The position numbers and the translations under genes are program-made. From NCBI RefSeq assembly GCF_042678945.1, contig NZ_JBHTLM010000025.1, forward strand, positions 5,935-69,934: 64,000 nt of DNA, given 5' to 3'. Of the stretch, positions 1 through 8,336 are shown piece after piece. Under the pieces are notes generated by a model that worked only from the letters and a program-made list of their open reading frames with translations, made no database searches and was not told the DNA's origin. The first letter of the stretch is position 1; the number at the start of each line of letters is the position of its first letter. The stretch comes from Fontibacillus puldeungensis (GTDB taxonomy: Bacteria; Bacillota; Bacilli; Paenibacillales; Paenibacillaceae).

Positions 1-19
1 TGTAGAGAGGATAAATGAG

Positions 20-1033
20 ATGAGTAAAAAAGTCGTTATGCAGGATATTGCAGACCGGTTGAATATATCCAAAAATTCGGTCTCTCAAGCGTTGGCCGGA
101 AAAGACGGGGTCAGTGAGGAGACAAGAAGAAAAATTATCGAGACCGCTGAGGAGATGGGCTATCGCTATCCGAAGAAGGAATCGGATGACGATCAAAAAC
201 AAGTCAAGACCATCGGACTCATTGCCTCTGAATTCGCTTTTTCGATGAAGAACTTCTTTGGAGAGATTTATTTGTCCATCGAGCGAGAGGCTCAGCGCCA
301 CGGGATTAAACTGCTGATTCAATCCGTTACCCCGGAAATGCGGGATCGGCTGAGCCTCCCTTCATTTATAGAGGATAACCAGGTGGACGGCATTTTGATC
401 CTTTCTCATGTCAGTACCCCCTACATTGAAAAGGTGCTGGCCCAAGACATTCCAACCGTCTTGATTGACCACCATCACCCGCTGCTGCAAACCGACGCGG
501 TGCTGACGAATAACCGGTTCGGCGCCTACACCGCCGTTAAGCATCTGCTCGATCTGAATCATCGTGACATCGCCGTGATCGGTCACGTCGACATGTCCCC
601 CAGCTATCAGGAACGCTGGGAGGGCTACTTGCTCGCTCTAAGAGAGCATGGCCTGGAGGCTCGGGAGGACCGGATGTTCATCCGCGTCAGCGAGGACGAG
701 GCTTCTATCGACATGATTATTCGAGGTATCGCGGAGCAGCCGACCGCCTGGTTTTGCTTGAACGACGGGTATGGGTTTTACGTATGCTCCTCGCTGCGCA
801 ACCTGGGAATTCAAATTCCGGATAAGGTGTCGGTATGCGGATTCGACAACACCCATTTCTCGCAAATGTCCGTCCCGAAAATTACGACGATGGATATCGA
901 TCTGCCACTATTCGCTCACAAAGCCTTTGCCCAACTGCTTTGGCGCATCGGCCACCCGGACGAAGTCTACGAGGAAATACTGCTGCCCACCCATTTGCTT
1001 CAGCGTGAATCTACGGCAAAATGCAAACGTTAA
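20..1033 (+). CDS. LacI/GalR-family transcriptional regulator
   Basis: Probable DNA-binding repressor or activator of a carbohydrate-use gene set. The N-terminal 55 residues form a LacI-type helix-turn-helix (MQDIADRL, then SVSQAL). The rest is a periplasmic-binding-protein-like effector domain (about residues 62-330) containing the family's typical VSVCGFDN segment near residue 275. The 337-residue length is normal for the family. The ATG start follows an AGAGGAT ribosome binding site. The gene begins 20 bases into the window, so its targets may lie upstream and are not visible. A strong hairpin terminator follows. The effector sugar cannot be read from the sequence. Confidence 0.9.
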   Translation: MSKKVVMQDIADRLNISKNSVSQALAGKDGVSEETRRKIIETAEEMGYRYPKKESDDDQKQVKTIGLIASEFAFSMKNFFGEIYLSIEREAQRHGIKLLIQSVTPEMRDRLSLPSFIEDNQVDGILILSHVSTPYIEKVLAQDIPTVLIDHHHPLLQTDAVLTNNRFGAYTAVKHLLDLNHRDIAVIGHVDMSPSYQERWEGYLLALREHGLEAREDRMFIRVSEDEASIDMIIRGIAEQPTAWFCLNDGYGFYVCSSLRNLGIQIPDKVSVCGFDNTHFSQMSVPKITTMDIDLPLFAHKAFAQLLWRIGHPDEVYEEILLPTHLLQRESTAKCKR

Positions 1034-1049
1034 GCGGCTGCAAACAACA

Positions 1050-1096
1050 AGTGCGAGCTCCAGGATCATTTATCCCGGCTGCTCGCACTTTTTTTT
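1050..1096 (+). terminator. Rho-independent terminator after the LacI-type gene
   Basis: The arms AGTGCGAGC (1050-1058) and GCTCGCACT (1081-1089) pair exactly and are followed by a run of T. It lies between two convergent genes, so it may also stop the haemoglobin transcript coming from the other strand. Confidence 0.8.
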
Positions 1097-1101
1097 AAGG
1101 A

Positions 1102-1458
1102 TCACTTATACAAAATATCTCCGCGCAAGGTTTCCACCTTTTCGATCGCCTGCGAAATATCCTCCTCCGACACACTGTAGTGGGCCAGCGCCGCCCGTAG
1201 ATGTCCGACGATCGCATTGAAATGGACAGGCTCCAAATGCATCCCCTCATGTGCCTTTGCCATCGATCCGCCGGTGTATTGATTCGGCCCGCCCAGCGCA
1301 AAGCTTATAAATTGGGTCTGATGCTTTCGCTGTTTGTCCATATCCGTATGCTCGAAAAATTGTGAAACGGTCTGATCGGCAAGTACCAAATCATAAAAAT
1401 AGTCCACTACTTTGGCAATAGCCGGCTCCCCGCCTACTTTCTCATAGATTGATGGCAT
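1102..1458 (-). CDS. Group I truncated haemoglobin (trHbN type)
   Basis: Small haem protein that in this family binds O2 and NO and can convert NO to nitrate. The 118 residues have the 2-over-2 globin landmarks: paired glycines (GG) at 9-10, Tyr22 at position B10, Gln47 at E11, the conserved ALGGP (54-58), and His70, which aligns with the proximal haem ligand (His81) of Mycobacterium HbN. It is transcribed divergently from the quinol nitric oxide reductase gene with about 145 bases between the starts, which supports a shared role in NO defence. The length is typical for the family, and no membrane segment or signal peptide is present. The role in NO metabolism is inferred from family and neighbour. 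Confidence 0.88.
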   Translation of the reverse strand: MPSIYEKVGGEPAIAKVVDYFYDLVLADQTVSQFFEHTDMDKQRKHQTQFISFALGGPNQYTGGSMAKAHEGMHLEPVHFNAIVGHLRAALAHYSVSEEDISQAIEKVETLRGDILYK

Positions 1459-1604
1459 TTGATCCGCAGCTCCCTTACTTTTTTGCTAATAGTTTATCCA
1501 AATATTGCCATAAACATTCTATTGCGATGTGAATTGTGTTGGGTGGAATAATGTGGACATATTGGGGAAATAGTACTCACATAAATTGAGGAGATGTGGG
1601 TCCT

Positions 1605-3890
1605 TTGAACGCCAAAAAACTATGGATCAGCTTAGCAACGGTGATTATCCTGTCTTTTGCCATATTGGGGTACTACGGCGGGGAAATTTACCACTCTATG
1701 CCCCCGATTCCGAAAAACGTGGTAACCACGGACGGAAGAGTTGTCGCTACAAAGCAAGATATTCTGAATGGTCAAAATGTGTGGCAATCCATTGGCGGCC
1801 AAGAGGTTGGCAGCATCTGGGGGCACGGCGCTTATGTCGCTCCCGATTGGTCTGCCGATTGGCTGCACCGGGAGTCGGAGCTTATTTTAAACCGCTGGGC
1901 TAAAGTTACCCCGCCAGATACGTATGAAAGTCTTGATGATGAAACGAAGGCAGTACTGCTGACCCGGCTAAAAAAAGAGATGCGCACAAACACCTATCAG
2001 CCGAACACCGGCAACCTGGTCATATCTGCTGACCGGGCGTTCGCCTATGACGAATTGAGTCGGCATTACACTTCTCTATTCGGAAATGATCCTGCATTCG
2101 ATAAGCTAAGAGACAGCTATGCGATTCCCCGAAACGCGATTACAGACCCGGCCAGGCAAAAAGCGTTAAGCGCCTTTTTCTTCTGGGCTGCTTGGTCTTG
2201 TTCTACGGAGCGACCGGGCGATACGATTACGTATACCAACAACTGGCCTCACGAATCGCTAGTAGATAATAACATGACTGGGTCTATGGTTATCTGGTCA
2301 GTTGTGAGCTTTGTGCTGCTTCTGGCAGGCGTTGGTGCCTTGGCTTGGTATTATGCGGCGCAGAAGCATCATGATGGCGAGGAGCTCTTTCCGGACAAGG
2401 ACCCGCTTCTCGGGTTAGCGCCAACCCCTTCCATGAAAGCAACGCTCAAGTTTTTTTGGGTCGTGACCGCTTTGGTGGTGGCCCAAGCCGCACTCGGGGT
2501 CATCACCGCCCATTATCAGGTAGAAGGCAGCAGCTTCTATGGAATTCCGATTGCAGAGTGGATTCCTTATTCGGTGACAAGAACATGGCACACACAGCTC
2601 GGGATCTTCTGGATTGCCACAGCCTGGCTGGCGACCGGATTGTTTGTAGCTCCGGCCGTATCCGGTCATGAGCCTAAGTTCCAAAGAGCCTTGATCAACT
2701 TCCTATTCGTTTGCCTGCTCATTATTGTTGTTGGCTCCATGGCCGGTCAATGGTTTGCAATACGGCAAAAACTGGGTTATACGACGAACTTCTGGTTCGG
2801 ACACCAAGGCTACGAATATGTGGATTTAGGCAGATTCTGGAAAATCTTCCTGACCGTCGGCCTGTTCCTATGGCTCTTCCTGATGGCCCGTGCCATTTGG
2901 CCTGCGCTGCGGCGCAAACAGGAAGGAAAGCATCTGCTCGCTTTGTTCCTGCTAGCATCAACAGCCATTCCCGTGTTCTACATCCCCGGTCTAATGTGGG
3001 GACAGCATACGCATCTGGCTATAGCCGAATATTGGCGTTGGTGGGTTGTTCACCTCTGGGTGGAAGGATTCTTCGAGGTATTCGCCACCGTAGTGATCGC
3101 GTTCCTGTTTACGCGAATGGGGCTTTTGCGAATATCGACGGCTACTAGCTCGGTCTTGTTCTCGACGGTCATTTTCCTGTTCGGGGGCATCATCGGGACG
3201 TTCCACCATCTGTATTTCAGCGGGACGCCGATCGGAGTGCTTGCCTTCGGGGCTGCATTTAGCGCGCTGGAGGTTGTTCCTTTATGTCTCATCGGCTTTG
3301 AGGCCTATGAGAATCTGACGTTGACCCGGGCAAGACCATGGGTTAAAGCCTACAAATGGCCAATTCTCTATTTCGTAGCGGTGGCCTTCTGGAACCTGGT
3401 GGGTGCCGGATTGTTCGGCTTCTTCATCAACCCGCCGGTGGCGCTCTACTATATGCAGGGCTTGAATACAACCCCCGTACATGGTCACACGGCTTTGTTC
3501 GGGGTATACGGCACCCTCGGCATCGGACTGATGCTATTCTGCTTAAGGGGTCTGACTTCAAACAAAGAGTGGAAAACCGGTGTACTCCGTTTTTCGTTCT
3601 GGGCCATTAATATTGGCCTCGCTCTCATGGTGCTGCTCAGTCTGCTGCCGATCGGGCTAATGCAAACCTGGGCCAGCGTCGAGCACGGTATGTGGTACGC
3701 GAGATCCGCAGAGTTTATGGGCAGAGGGATCATTCACAATTTTGTGTGGATGCGCATCGTTGGGGATACGATATTTACGGCGGGGCTGTTGTCTTTAGGC
3801 TGGTTCGTCCTGGGACTCAAGACAGGTTGGTCTCTGAAAGACGATAGGGTTTCTTATTTAGGCGATAAAGGAGCACCGGCTAAAAAATAA
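1605..3890 (+). CDS. norZ: Quinol-dependent nitric oxide reductase (qNOR, NorZ type)
   Basis: Membrane enzyme that reduces two NO to N2O with electrons from quinol. The N-terminus has one membrane helix and an extracytoplasmic part resembling a fused NorC domain (segment around IGGQEVGSIWGHGAY). The remainder is a haem-copper-oxidase-like core of many helices. Likely metal ligands are visible in HLWVEGFFEVF (the His and Glu typical of NorB), FHHLYF and TPVHGHTALFG. The length of about 761 residues fits single-chain qNOR. Two starts compete: GTG at 1596 lies only two bases after GAGGAG (1588-1593), whereas TTG at 1605 lies eleven bases after it, so TTG is preferred. The gene is divergent from the truncated haemoglobin gene. 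Confidence 0.93.
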   Translation: MNAKKLWISLATVIILSFAILGYYGGEIYHSMPPIPKNVVTTDGRVVATKQDILNGQNVWQSIGGQEVGSIWGHGAYVAPDWSADWLHRESELILNRWAKVTPPDTYESLDDETKAVLLTRLKKEMRTNTYQPNTGNLVISADRAFAYDELSRHYTSLFGNDPAFDKLRDSYAIPRNAITDPARQKALSAFFFWAAWSCSTERPGDTITYTNNWPHESLVDNNMTGSMVIWSVVSFVLLLAGVGALAWYYAAQKHHDGEELFPDKDPLLGLAPTPSMKATLKFFWVVTALVVAQAALGVITAHYQVEGSSFYGIPIAEWIPYSVTRTWHTQLGIFWIATAWLATGLFVAPAVSGHEPKFQRALINFLFVCLLIIVVGSMAGQWFAIRQKLGYTTNFWFGHQGYEYVDLGRFWKIFLTVGLFLWLFLMARAIWPALRRKQEGKHLLALFLLASTAIPVFYIPGLMWGQHTHLAIAEYWRWWVVHLWVEGFFEVFATVVIAFLFTRMGLLRISTATSSVLFSTVIFLFGGIIGTFHHLYFSGTPIGVLAFGAAFSALEVVPLCLIGFEAYENLTLTRARPWVKAYKWPILYFVAVAFWNLVGAGLFGFFINPPVALYYMQGLNTTPVHGHTALFGVYGTLGIGLMLFCLRGLTSNKEWKTGVLRFSFWAINIGLALMVLLSLLPIGLMQTWASVEHGMWYARSAEFMGRGIIHNFVWMRIVGDTIFTAGLLSLGWFVLGLKTGWSLKDDRVSYLGDKGAPAKK

Positions 3891-3897
3891 CGTTTCT

Positions 3898-3941
3898 CTA
3901 CCGAAGCCAAGTGAAGTATTCATGTGGCTCTTCGGTAGCTT
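3898..3941. terminator. Bidirectional terminator between norZ and a thioredoxin-like gene
   Basis: CTACCGAAG and CTTCGGTAG form the stem. A T-rich tract follows on the plus strand. The flanking genes converge here. Confidence 0.7.
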
Positions 3942-3951
3942 TTCAATTTTT

Positions 3952-4284
3952 TCATAAGAGGTTCTCAGCAAGCAGGTCCAATTTCTCCTTGAATTCCACA
4001 AAGCGGATAAATCGATCCTCTCGGAGGTATTCTTTCTGATCGATGAACATGAGCATCGTTGGAACTGAAAATACTAAAAATCGGCCCGCAACCTCCGGAA
4101 CCTGATTGGCATCGATGTGTCCCAGGAAGATGGGCGGATAATCATCCAGCAGTTCCCCAAGCTTTGGCAGAATGGCGTGACATACGCTGCACTCGGGTCT
4201 GCTGACGTACAGAAAGCTCAGCTTATGATTTTGCAGAAACTCCTCCACCTGCTCCATCGAAGTTAACTCGTAGATTTCTTTCAT
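3952..4284 (-). CDS. Thioredoxin-family protein with CSVC active site
   Basis: Thioredoxin-fold protein of about 110 residues, cytoplasmic, without signal peptide. The redox motif is C-S-V-C near residue 32 instead of the canonical WCGPC, and the cis-proline loop is present (SVPTM). It may act as a thiol reductase or a thiol-bound chaperone, but the substrate is unknown. The preferred start is the ATG at 4284 behind GAGGTGG. A TTG sits one codon upstream. It lies just downstream of trxA on the same strand, but a strong hairpin (4301-4346) separates the two, so it may have its own control or depend on read-through. Confidence 0.8.
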   Translation of the reverse strand: MKEIYELTSMEQVEEFLQNHKLSFLYVSRPECSVCHAILPKLGELLDDYPPIFLGHIDANQVPEVAGRFLVFSVPTMLMFIDQKEYLREDRFIRFVEFKEKLDLLAENLL

Positions 4285-4300
4285 CAAACCACCTCATTTC

Positions 4301-4346
4301 AAAAAAAACGGCGAAGCGCTAACTAATATAAGCGTCGCCGTTTTTT
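4301..4346 (-). terminator. Terminator after trxA
   Basis: Near-perfect inverted repeat built from ACGGCGAAGCGCT and its partner AAGCGTCGCCGT, flanked by A-runs and T-runs on both sides. It can work in both directions and sits between trxA and the CSVC thioredoxin gene. Confidence 0.75.
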
Positions 4347-4358
4347 CTGATATTTATC

Positions 4359-4679
4359 TTAATTAGCTGCTAGTTTCATGATTTTTTCCTTAAGAACACC
4401 CTTCGGATTAACACCGATCATCGTATCGACCAGTTTTCCGTCTTTAAACAATAGCAAGGATGGAATGCTCCGGATACCAAACTGGCTGGCCAAATCGCTC
4501 TCCTCATCGACATTTACTTTAGCAATTGTGGCTTGCCCCTTCACTTCACCTGCCAATTCCTCGACAATCGGTGTTTGCATTTTGCACGGACCACACCAAG
4601 GCGCCCAAAAGTCCACCAACGTAACCCCCGATTGAATTTGATCCTGAAACGTTTCTTTCGTTAATACTGCTGTTCCCAT
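4359..4679 (-). CDS. trxA: Thioredoxin
   Basis: Cytoplasmic disulfide reductase that passes electrons from thioredoxin reductase to target proteins. The 106 residues carry WCGPC (Cys29, Cys32) and the cis-proline motif IRSIPS, as in canonical thioredoxins. The start ATG follows CAGGAGG. Upstream is a strong sigma-A promoter (TTGACG, 17 bp, TATAAT) that runs straight into an 18-bp palindrome also found at the ArsR-rhodanese gene. This copy is therefore likely repressed by that regulator, unlike a constitutive housekeeping trxA. The genome probably has another thioredoxin elsewhere; that is inference. Confidence 0.92.
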   Translation of the reverse strand: MGTAVLTKETFQDQIQSGVTLVDFWAPWCGPCKMQTPIVEELAGEVKGQATIAKVNVDEESDLASQFGIRSIPSLLLFKDGKLVDTMIGVNPKGVLKEKIMKLAAN

Positions 4680-4740
4680 GAGAAAAACCTCCTGTATATT
4701 TTGGAATATTTGCGACTGCTTAAATATTACGGTTCAACTA

Positions 4741-4786
4741 TTCAATTAATTAATTGAATTATAATACGGATATTCACTATCGTCAA
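4741..4786 (-). promoter_or_regulatory. trxA promoter with ArsR-type palindromic operator
   Basis: On the minus strand, the -35 TTGACG (4781-4786) is 17 bp from the -10 TATAAT (4758-4763). The perfect palindrome TTCAATTAATTAATTGAA (4741-4758) begins at the end of the -10 box and covers the expected transcription start. The half-sites TTCAA-N8-TTGAA match the operator of the ArsR-rhodanese gene at the same distance from its -10 box. Confidence 0.75.
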
Positions 4787-4918
4787 GTGGCTCAACATCC
4801 CACTCTATCCTTATACACATATCATACTGTTTGTTCTCAGTCACAGTACGGCATGTCTCATAGCAGCCCTGCGTCTCTGTACGACATGCATACTAGTCCC
4901 CTGCCTGCACGGTACCTC

Positions 4919-5102
4919 TAGATGTAAAAAGTACAGTTATTTCGCTCCATATCCCCAATTTTTGTGAAATAGATGTAAAAAGTACATTTAAACCAGCCCA
5001 TATGGCATCTCGCGGCGCTTTGAGCGAATTTAGCTGCACTTTTTACATTTACTTCCTCACATTACGAGAAACCACAATAAATAACTGTAGAAAATACATT
5101 TA
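4919..5102 (+). repeat. Four-box palindromic intergenic element, copy A
   Basis: Contains four 21-bp imperfect palindromes of the form TARMTGYA-N5-TRCAKYTA, starting at 4919, 4970, 5031 and 5082 (spacings 51, 61, 51). Three further copies occur in the window at 11001, 19724 and 38951 in the same orientation. This copy fills most of the gap between trxA and the ArsR-rhodanese gene. No open reading frame of interest lies in it. Confidence 0.8.
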
Positions 5103-5183
5103 AACCATCGCGAGGTGCTGGCAACACTCCACAATACCTCACAACGCTTCACAACACGGTACAGCATCCGAGATGATGGCACC

Positions 5184-5211
5184 AAAAAAACACAGCTTGA
5201 ATAGCTGTGTT
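5184..5211 (-). terminator. Terminator of the ArsR-rhodanese gene
   Basis: The stem AACACAGCT / AGCTGTGTT with a 5-base loop is followed by seven T on the minus strand, 36 bases after the stop codon. Confidence 0.8.
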
Positions 5212-5246
5212 TGCTCACTTTGCAGTCACTATGCGCTATGCTTAAA

Positions 5247-5909
5247 TTAGTCATCTTCCTCAGCCCGCCACTCCTGCACGCCTTCTGCGATGCGGTAGGC
5301 TTTGAATCCCTTCTTCTGCATCGTTTCTACCGCTTGCGAGGTGTATACACAATATGGGCCTCTGCAATAGGCTGCTATCTCAGTATCACGAGGAAGGTCC
5401 AAAAGGTACTGATCTAATTCCTCCAGCGGTACCGATATAGCTCCATCAATATGCTCAAATTCATATTCTTCTTTGGGGCGTACATCTAGTACAAGAATCG
5501 TCCCCTCATTCATTCGCTTCGACAATTCCTCTTTCGAAATCGATGTTACGTCATGATATTGTTTGAGCATGTCCTCTTTGAGCCGCGGAACATCCGACAA
5601 CTGATTCTCACAAATTTTCCACAGTGACATCAGGAAATCAGCCACAGCTGGGGTGGCTAACGAATAGATAACATAATTTTTCTGCTTGCTGAATTTAACC
5701 AGGTTGGCCTCGAGCAAAATCTGCAGATGTCGCGAAACGTTGGCTACGCTCATTCCCGTCTGCTGAGCGATCATCTCTACAGACTTAGGGCCGTTCGAGA
5801 GCAAACTTAAAATCTCCAGTCTTCTTTCGCTCGATAAGCATTTCCCGATTCTGGCATACTGCAAAAACAGCTTTTCCTGATATATTTGTACCGCTTGATT
5901 ATCCTCCAT
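5247..5909 (-). CDS. ArsR-family repressor fused to a rhodanese domain
   Basis: Two-domain sensor-regulator. About residues 15-100 are an ArsR/SmtB winged helix (SVANVSRHLQILLEA is the recognition helix region). About residues 125-220 are a rhodanese domain with the loop CRGPYC, whose first Cys is the expected persulfide-forming residue. In this family the rhodanese part is thought to sense reactive sulfur or redox state. ATG at 5909 is chosen because AAAGGATGG lies eight bases upstream; an earlier ATG at 5921 overlaps that site. The promoter at 5931-5976 carries the same TTCAA-N8-TTGAA operator as trxA, so autoregulation and control of trxA are likely. The signal sensed is inferred. Confidence 0.85.
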   Translation of the reverse strand: MEDNQAVQIYQEKLFLQYARIGKCLSSERRLEILSLLSNGPKSVEMIAQQTGMSVANVSRHLQILLEANLVKFSKQKNYVIYSLATPAVADFLMSLWKICENQLSDVPRLKEDMLKQYHDVTSISKEELSKRMNEGTILVLDVRPKEEYEFEHIDGAISVPLEELDQYLLDLPRDTEIAAYCRGPYCVYTSQAVETMQKKGFKAYRIAEGVQEWRAEEDD

Positions 5910-5930
5910 CAAAGTATCCATCCTTTAGTA

Positions 5931-5976
5931 TTCAACTGAATACTTGAATTATAAAATTTCAACCGATTCAATTCAA
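5931..5976 (-). promoter_or_regulatory. Promoter and operator of the ArsR-rhodanese gene
   Basis: On the minus strand, TTGAAT (5971-5976), a 17-bp spacer and TATAAT (5948-5953) are followed directly by TTCAAGTATTCAGTTGAA (plus-strand 5931-5948). Compared with the trxA operator, the outer TATAATTCAA and TTGAATA are identical and only the central eight bases differ. Confidence 0.75.
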
Positions 5977-5993
5977 GTGATCTGTAAGTCTTA

Positions 5994-6305
5994 TCACTCT
6001 AAGTCAAGATTGATATCATCACTGTATGTCCAATGACCGTTGACATTCTTCATGTAAATAAGGGCATTATATTTGTAATTGTTATCCTCTACATTTGGGT
6101 AAGTATCACTCCATTCTATTACTCCATGAACTACGGCTTCCTTCTCCCCTAAGAATACGACACGTTCACCAGACAATATGTATTTAGAATCGGATTTTTC
6201 AAAGTATGTACCGAGCTTCTCCACCCATTTTTTCGAACCTTCGGAACCACTCCATCTCTCAATGGATAAAGGAGAAGTATACTGAACTGTAAGCTCAAGA
6301 TTTTT
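5994..6305 (-). pseudogene. N-terminally truncated hypothetical gene remnant
   Basis: The reading frame is open from a stop at 6306-6308 to the stop at 5994, about 103 codons. A GTG at 6222-6224 could start a 76-residue product, but protein-like sequence continues upstream of it (SPLSIERWSGSEGSKKW) with no start codon. The C-terminal part is rich in aromatic and charged residues (VIEWSDTYPNVEDN) and looks like a small secreted or lipoprotein domain. The best reading is the 3' end of a lost longer gene. The family is not recognised. Confidence 0.45.
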
Positions 6306-6330
6306 TTAATTAGTTTTGTTAATCACTTAT

Positions 6331-6376
6331 GACCCAAAAAAGGCTGCCGCTCTTTTCGGCAACCTTTTTTTGGGTC
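6331..6376. terminator. Hairpin terminator between remnant and RNA methyltransferase gene
   Basis: Long inverted repeat: ATGACCCAAAAAAGG then CTGCCG on one side, CGGCA and ACCTTTTTTTGGGTCAT on the other. It lies just after the stop of the minus-strand methyltransferase gene. Confidence 0.75.
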
Positions 6377-6386
6377 ATAAATTATG

Positions 6387-7163
6387 TTAATATGTTACGT
6401 TCGTTACGTCATGCTCTCCCCATACCCCAACTTCTTCATCAAAGCTCCCTTTGGAAAATTCATAAAGAGCGATGCCCACCGCGGTCGGCAAATTGAGCGA
6501 ATCGATGAAGGAGCTATGAGGAATGACTACGCCGGTACCATACGTGCTTTCATCCGCCAGCAGCCCGCTCGACTCGTTGCCGAACAGCAGCGAATAATGC
6601 GGTTTGTTTCCCAGGTGAACAGCATGCTCCAGTGGTTCCTCACCATTCAGTCTGAAAGCATAAATATCATGTTCAAAATGCTGAGTATACTCCTCCAGAC
6701 TTGAGAAAAATGAGAAATTCAGCTTAAACAAAGCTCCCATTGAACTGCGGATCGTCTTCGGATCGAATAGATCGGCTGCAGGCCGGATAATAACGATGTC
6801 TCGATAATTGAATCCCAGTGCCGTTCTAAGAATTGTTCCCAAGTTTCCTAAATTGCCGGGTCTGCAGAGTATGATGTGGTTCTCATCTGGACGCACCGGC
6901 TTCTCATATTTCCGGAAAATGCCGAGTAAATAGCAGTTTTCTTTGGGGCTTAGCTTGTCAATCAAGCGGTCATTGACCGTCCATGGGATATGATAATCAT
7001 TGCACATTGTCTGAACGTCCGGTGAGTCCGGCGACGGCTGATACTGCGATGAGAAGACGACACGAACGATCTTTTCCGGAACAGAATGGAGCATTTCAAT
7101 AGTAGGAAACATCCCAAGCGTGTATGAAAATTCATAATCTTTGCGATATGGCTTAAAATTCAC
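6387..7163 (-). CDS. SpoU/TrmH-family RNA 2'-O-methyltransferase
   Basis: Probable SAM-dependent enzyme that methylates a ribose 2'-OH in tRNA or rRNA. The C-terminal half has the SPOUT knot motifs: RPGNLGNLGTILRTA (motif 1), LLFGNESSGL (motif 2) and IPHSSFIDSLNLPTAVGIAL (motif 3). The N-terminal half (about 100 residues) is the substrate-binding part and resembles the rRNA-type TrmH relatives. The GTG at 7163 is chosen because GAGGTG lies six bases upstream; the frame is open further upstream but without a ribosome binding site. It is a single-gene unit with its own terminator. The exact nucleotide target is unknown. Confidence 0.85.
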   Translation of the reverse strand: MNFKPYRKDYEFSYTLGMFPTIEMLHSVPEKIVRVVFSSQYQPSPDSPDVQTMCNDYHIPWTVNDRLIDKLSPKENCYLLGIFRKYEKPVRPDENHIILCRPGNLGNLGTILRTALGFNYRDIVIIRPAADLFDPKTIRSSMGALFKLNFSFFSSLEEYTQHFEHDIYAFRLNGEEPLEHAVHLGNKPHYSLLFGNESSGLLADESTYGTGVVIPHSSFIDSLNLPTAVGIALYEFSKGSFDEEVGVWGEHDVTNVTY

Positions 7164-7375
7164 GGTTAACACCTCAGTTATCTGTAAAGCACATGATTCA
7201 TTAGGGCGTTCCAAATCTTGGAGCCTCCCTATTCTCCCTACATTAGTCCTAGATGCATCCTTAAACTGTTAATTCGATCACAACCAAAGATAAGTCCGAC
7301 AATGGCAAAAAAATAAGCCGAGCACAACGCGAAAGCAGGCCTTCGCATAGCTCAGCTAGGAAACCGTTTTTTTTC

Positions 7376-7762
7376 TTAACGATTTGCATTATCTACGTAA
7401 ACTTCAGCCTGATGTCCTCCGGCGTGCTCCTTCGCCTCTCCATGGCCCGGACCGAGCAGATTCAAGACGACGACGCCAACGACAATCAACGTAATGCCGA
7501 TCACGCTGCCCGCATTGATTTTTTCCTTCCAGATCAATACCGAAATCAGAACCGTAGCTACAGAGCCTACCCCGGACCAAATGGCATAAGCCATATTTAA
7601 AGGGATCGTTTTAAAGGTCAGGGAGATGAAATAGAAGGAACATATAAATGCAAGGATACTAATCAGAGAAGGATACAGCTTCGTAAACCCTTGTGACGCC
7701 TTTAGCATCGAGGTCCCCACAAGTTCGGTGGCAATGGATATTGCCAGATAAAGATAGGCCAT
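7376..7762 (-). CDS. SMR-family small multidrug efflux transporter
   Basis: Four-helix proton-coupled exporter of cationic drugs that works as a dimer in the membrane. The membrane-embedded Glu of the family is visible in SIATELVGTSMLKAS, and the AYAIWSGVG and GVVVLNL segments are typical of the EmrE/QacC branch. A 20-residue charged, His-containing tail follows the last helix, which is longer than usual. The start codon overlaps the stop of the upstream TetR gene (ATGATG with TGA inside), and AAAGGAGG lies seven bases before the second ATG. The overlap indicates translational coupling with the repressor gene. Confidence 0.88.
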   Translation of the reverse strand: MAYLYLAISIATELVGTSMLKASQGFTKLYPSLISILAFICSFYFISLTFKTIPLNMAYAIWSGVGSVATVLISVLIWKEKINAGSVIGITLIVVGVVVLNLLGPGHGEAKEHAGGHQAEVYVDNANR

Positions 7763-8313
7763 CATTTCTCCTCCTTTGTCCACGTTCTTAACTGCTCGAT
7801 CACTTGCTGTTTGAGCTCGCCGTTTGGCGGAGCCAATCCAAACATTTCAGCAAACCATAGGCCATCGACGGCCAGCCTAATGATCGTTGCACGCACCGGA
7901 TCGATTCCATCGTCTGCAAGTTTTTCCTGGATGACTGCGTATTCATCCTGCATACTTTTTAACATCTGGGGGTTCGAAAAAAGCGCTGCCGTAAGCGCTG
8001 TGCTAGGATCAAAAACTCCTTCGACGCATTGGTCGGAACTGGCTACATAGGCCCTGGTCCATTTTCCATGGTGATTTGCATCCAACTCTACCCTTTCGCC
8101 TAGCTCCGTGACATAGTCACGGGACAGTTTTTCAATCATGCCTGAAATCAATTCCTCTTTGTTAGGAAAATGGTACAGCAGCCCACCTTTGCTGATGCCT
8201 GCTTTTTTCGCAACGGCTTCCAGCGTTAATCTCTCCACACCTTCTTCATGCACGATCATTGAAGCAGCTTTTAGAATGAGATCTCTTTTGGAGTCTTTAT
8301 GTACTGACGACAT
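7762..8313 (-). CDS. TetR-family repressor of the SMR pump
   Basis: DNA-binding repressor: N-terminal helix-turn-helix (about residues 10-55, AVAKKAGISKGGLLYHFPNK) and a C-terminal ligand domain of helices. ATG at 8313 is preferred over an in-frame GTG at 8325 because the GAGAGG ribosome binding site is too close to the GTG. The gene forms an overlapping operon with the SMR gene. A perfect 20-bp palindrome sits between its -35 and -10 boxes, an arrangement expected for autorepression. Inducers are probably the cationic compounds exported by the pump (inference). Confidence 0.88.
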   Translation of the reverse strand: MSSVHKDSKRDLILKAASMIVHEEGVERLTLEAVAKKAGISKGGLLYHFPNKEELISGMIEKLSRDYVTELGERVELDANHHGKWTRAYVASSDQCVEGVFDPSTALTAALFSNPQMLKSMQDEYAVIQEKLADDGIDPVRATIIRLAVDGLWFAEMFGLAPPNGELKQQVIEQLRTWTKEEK

Positions 8314-8336
8314 TTTTGGAATCACCTCTCATCTTT

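Noticed and set aside
4919..5102. Regular repeats of about 21 bp could be a CRISPR array
   Set aside because: Only four units per locus, palindromic boxes, unequal 30/40/30-base gaps that are partly similar between loci, and no cas genes.
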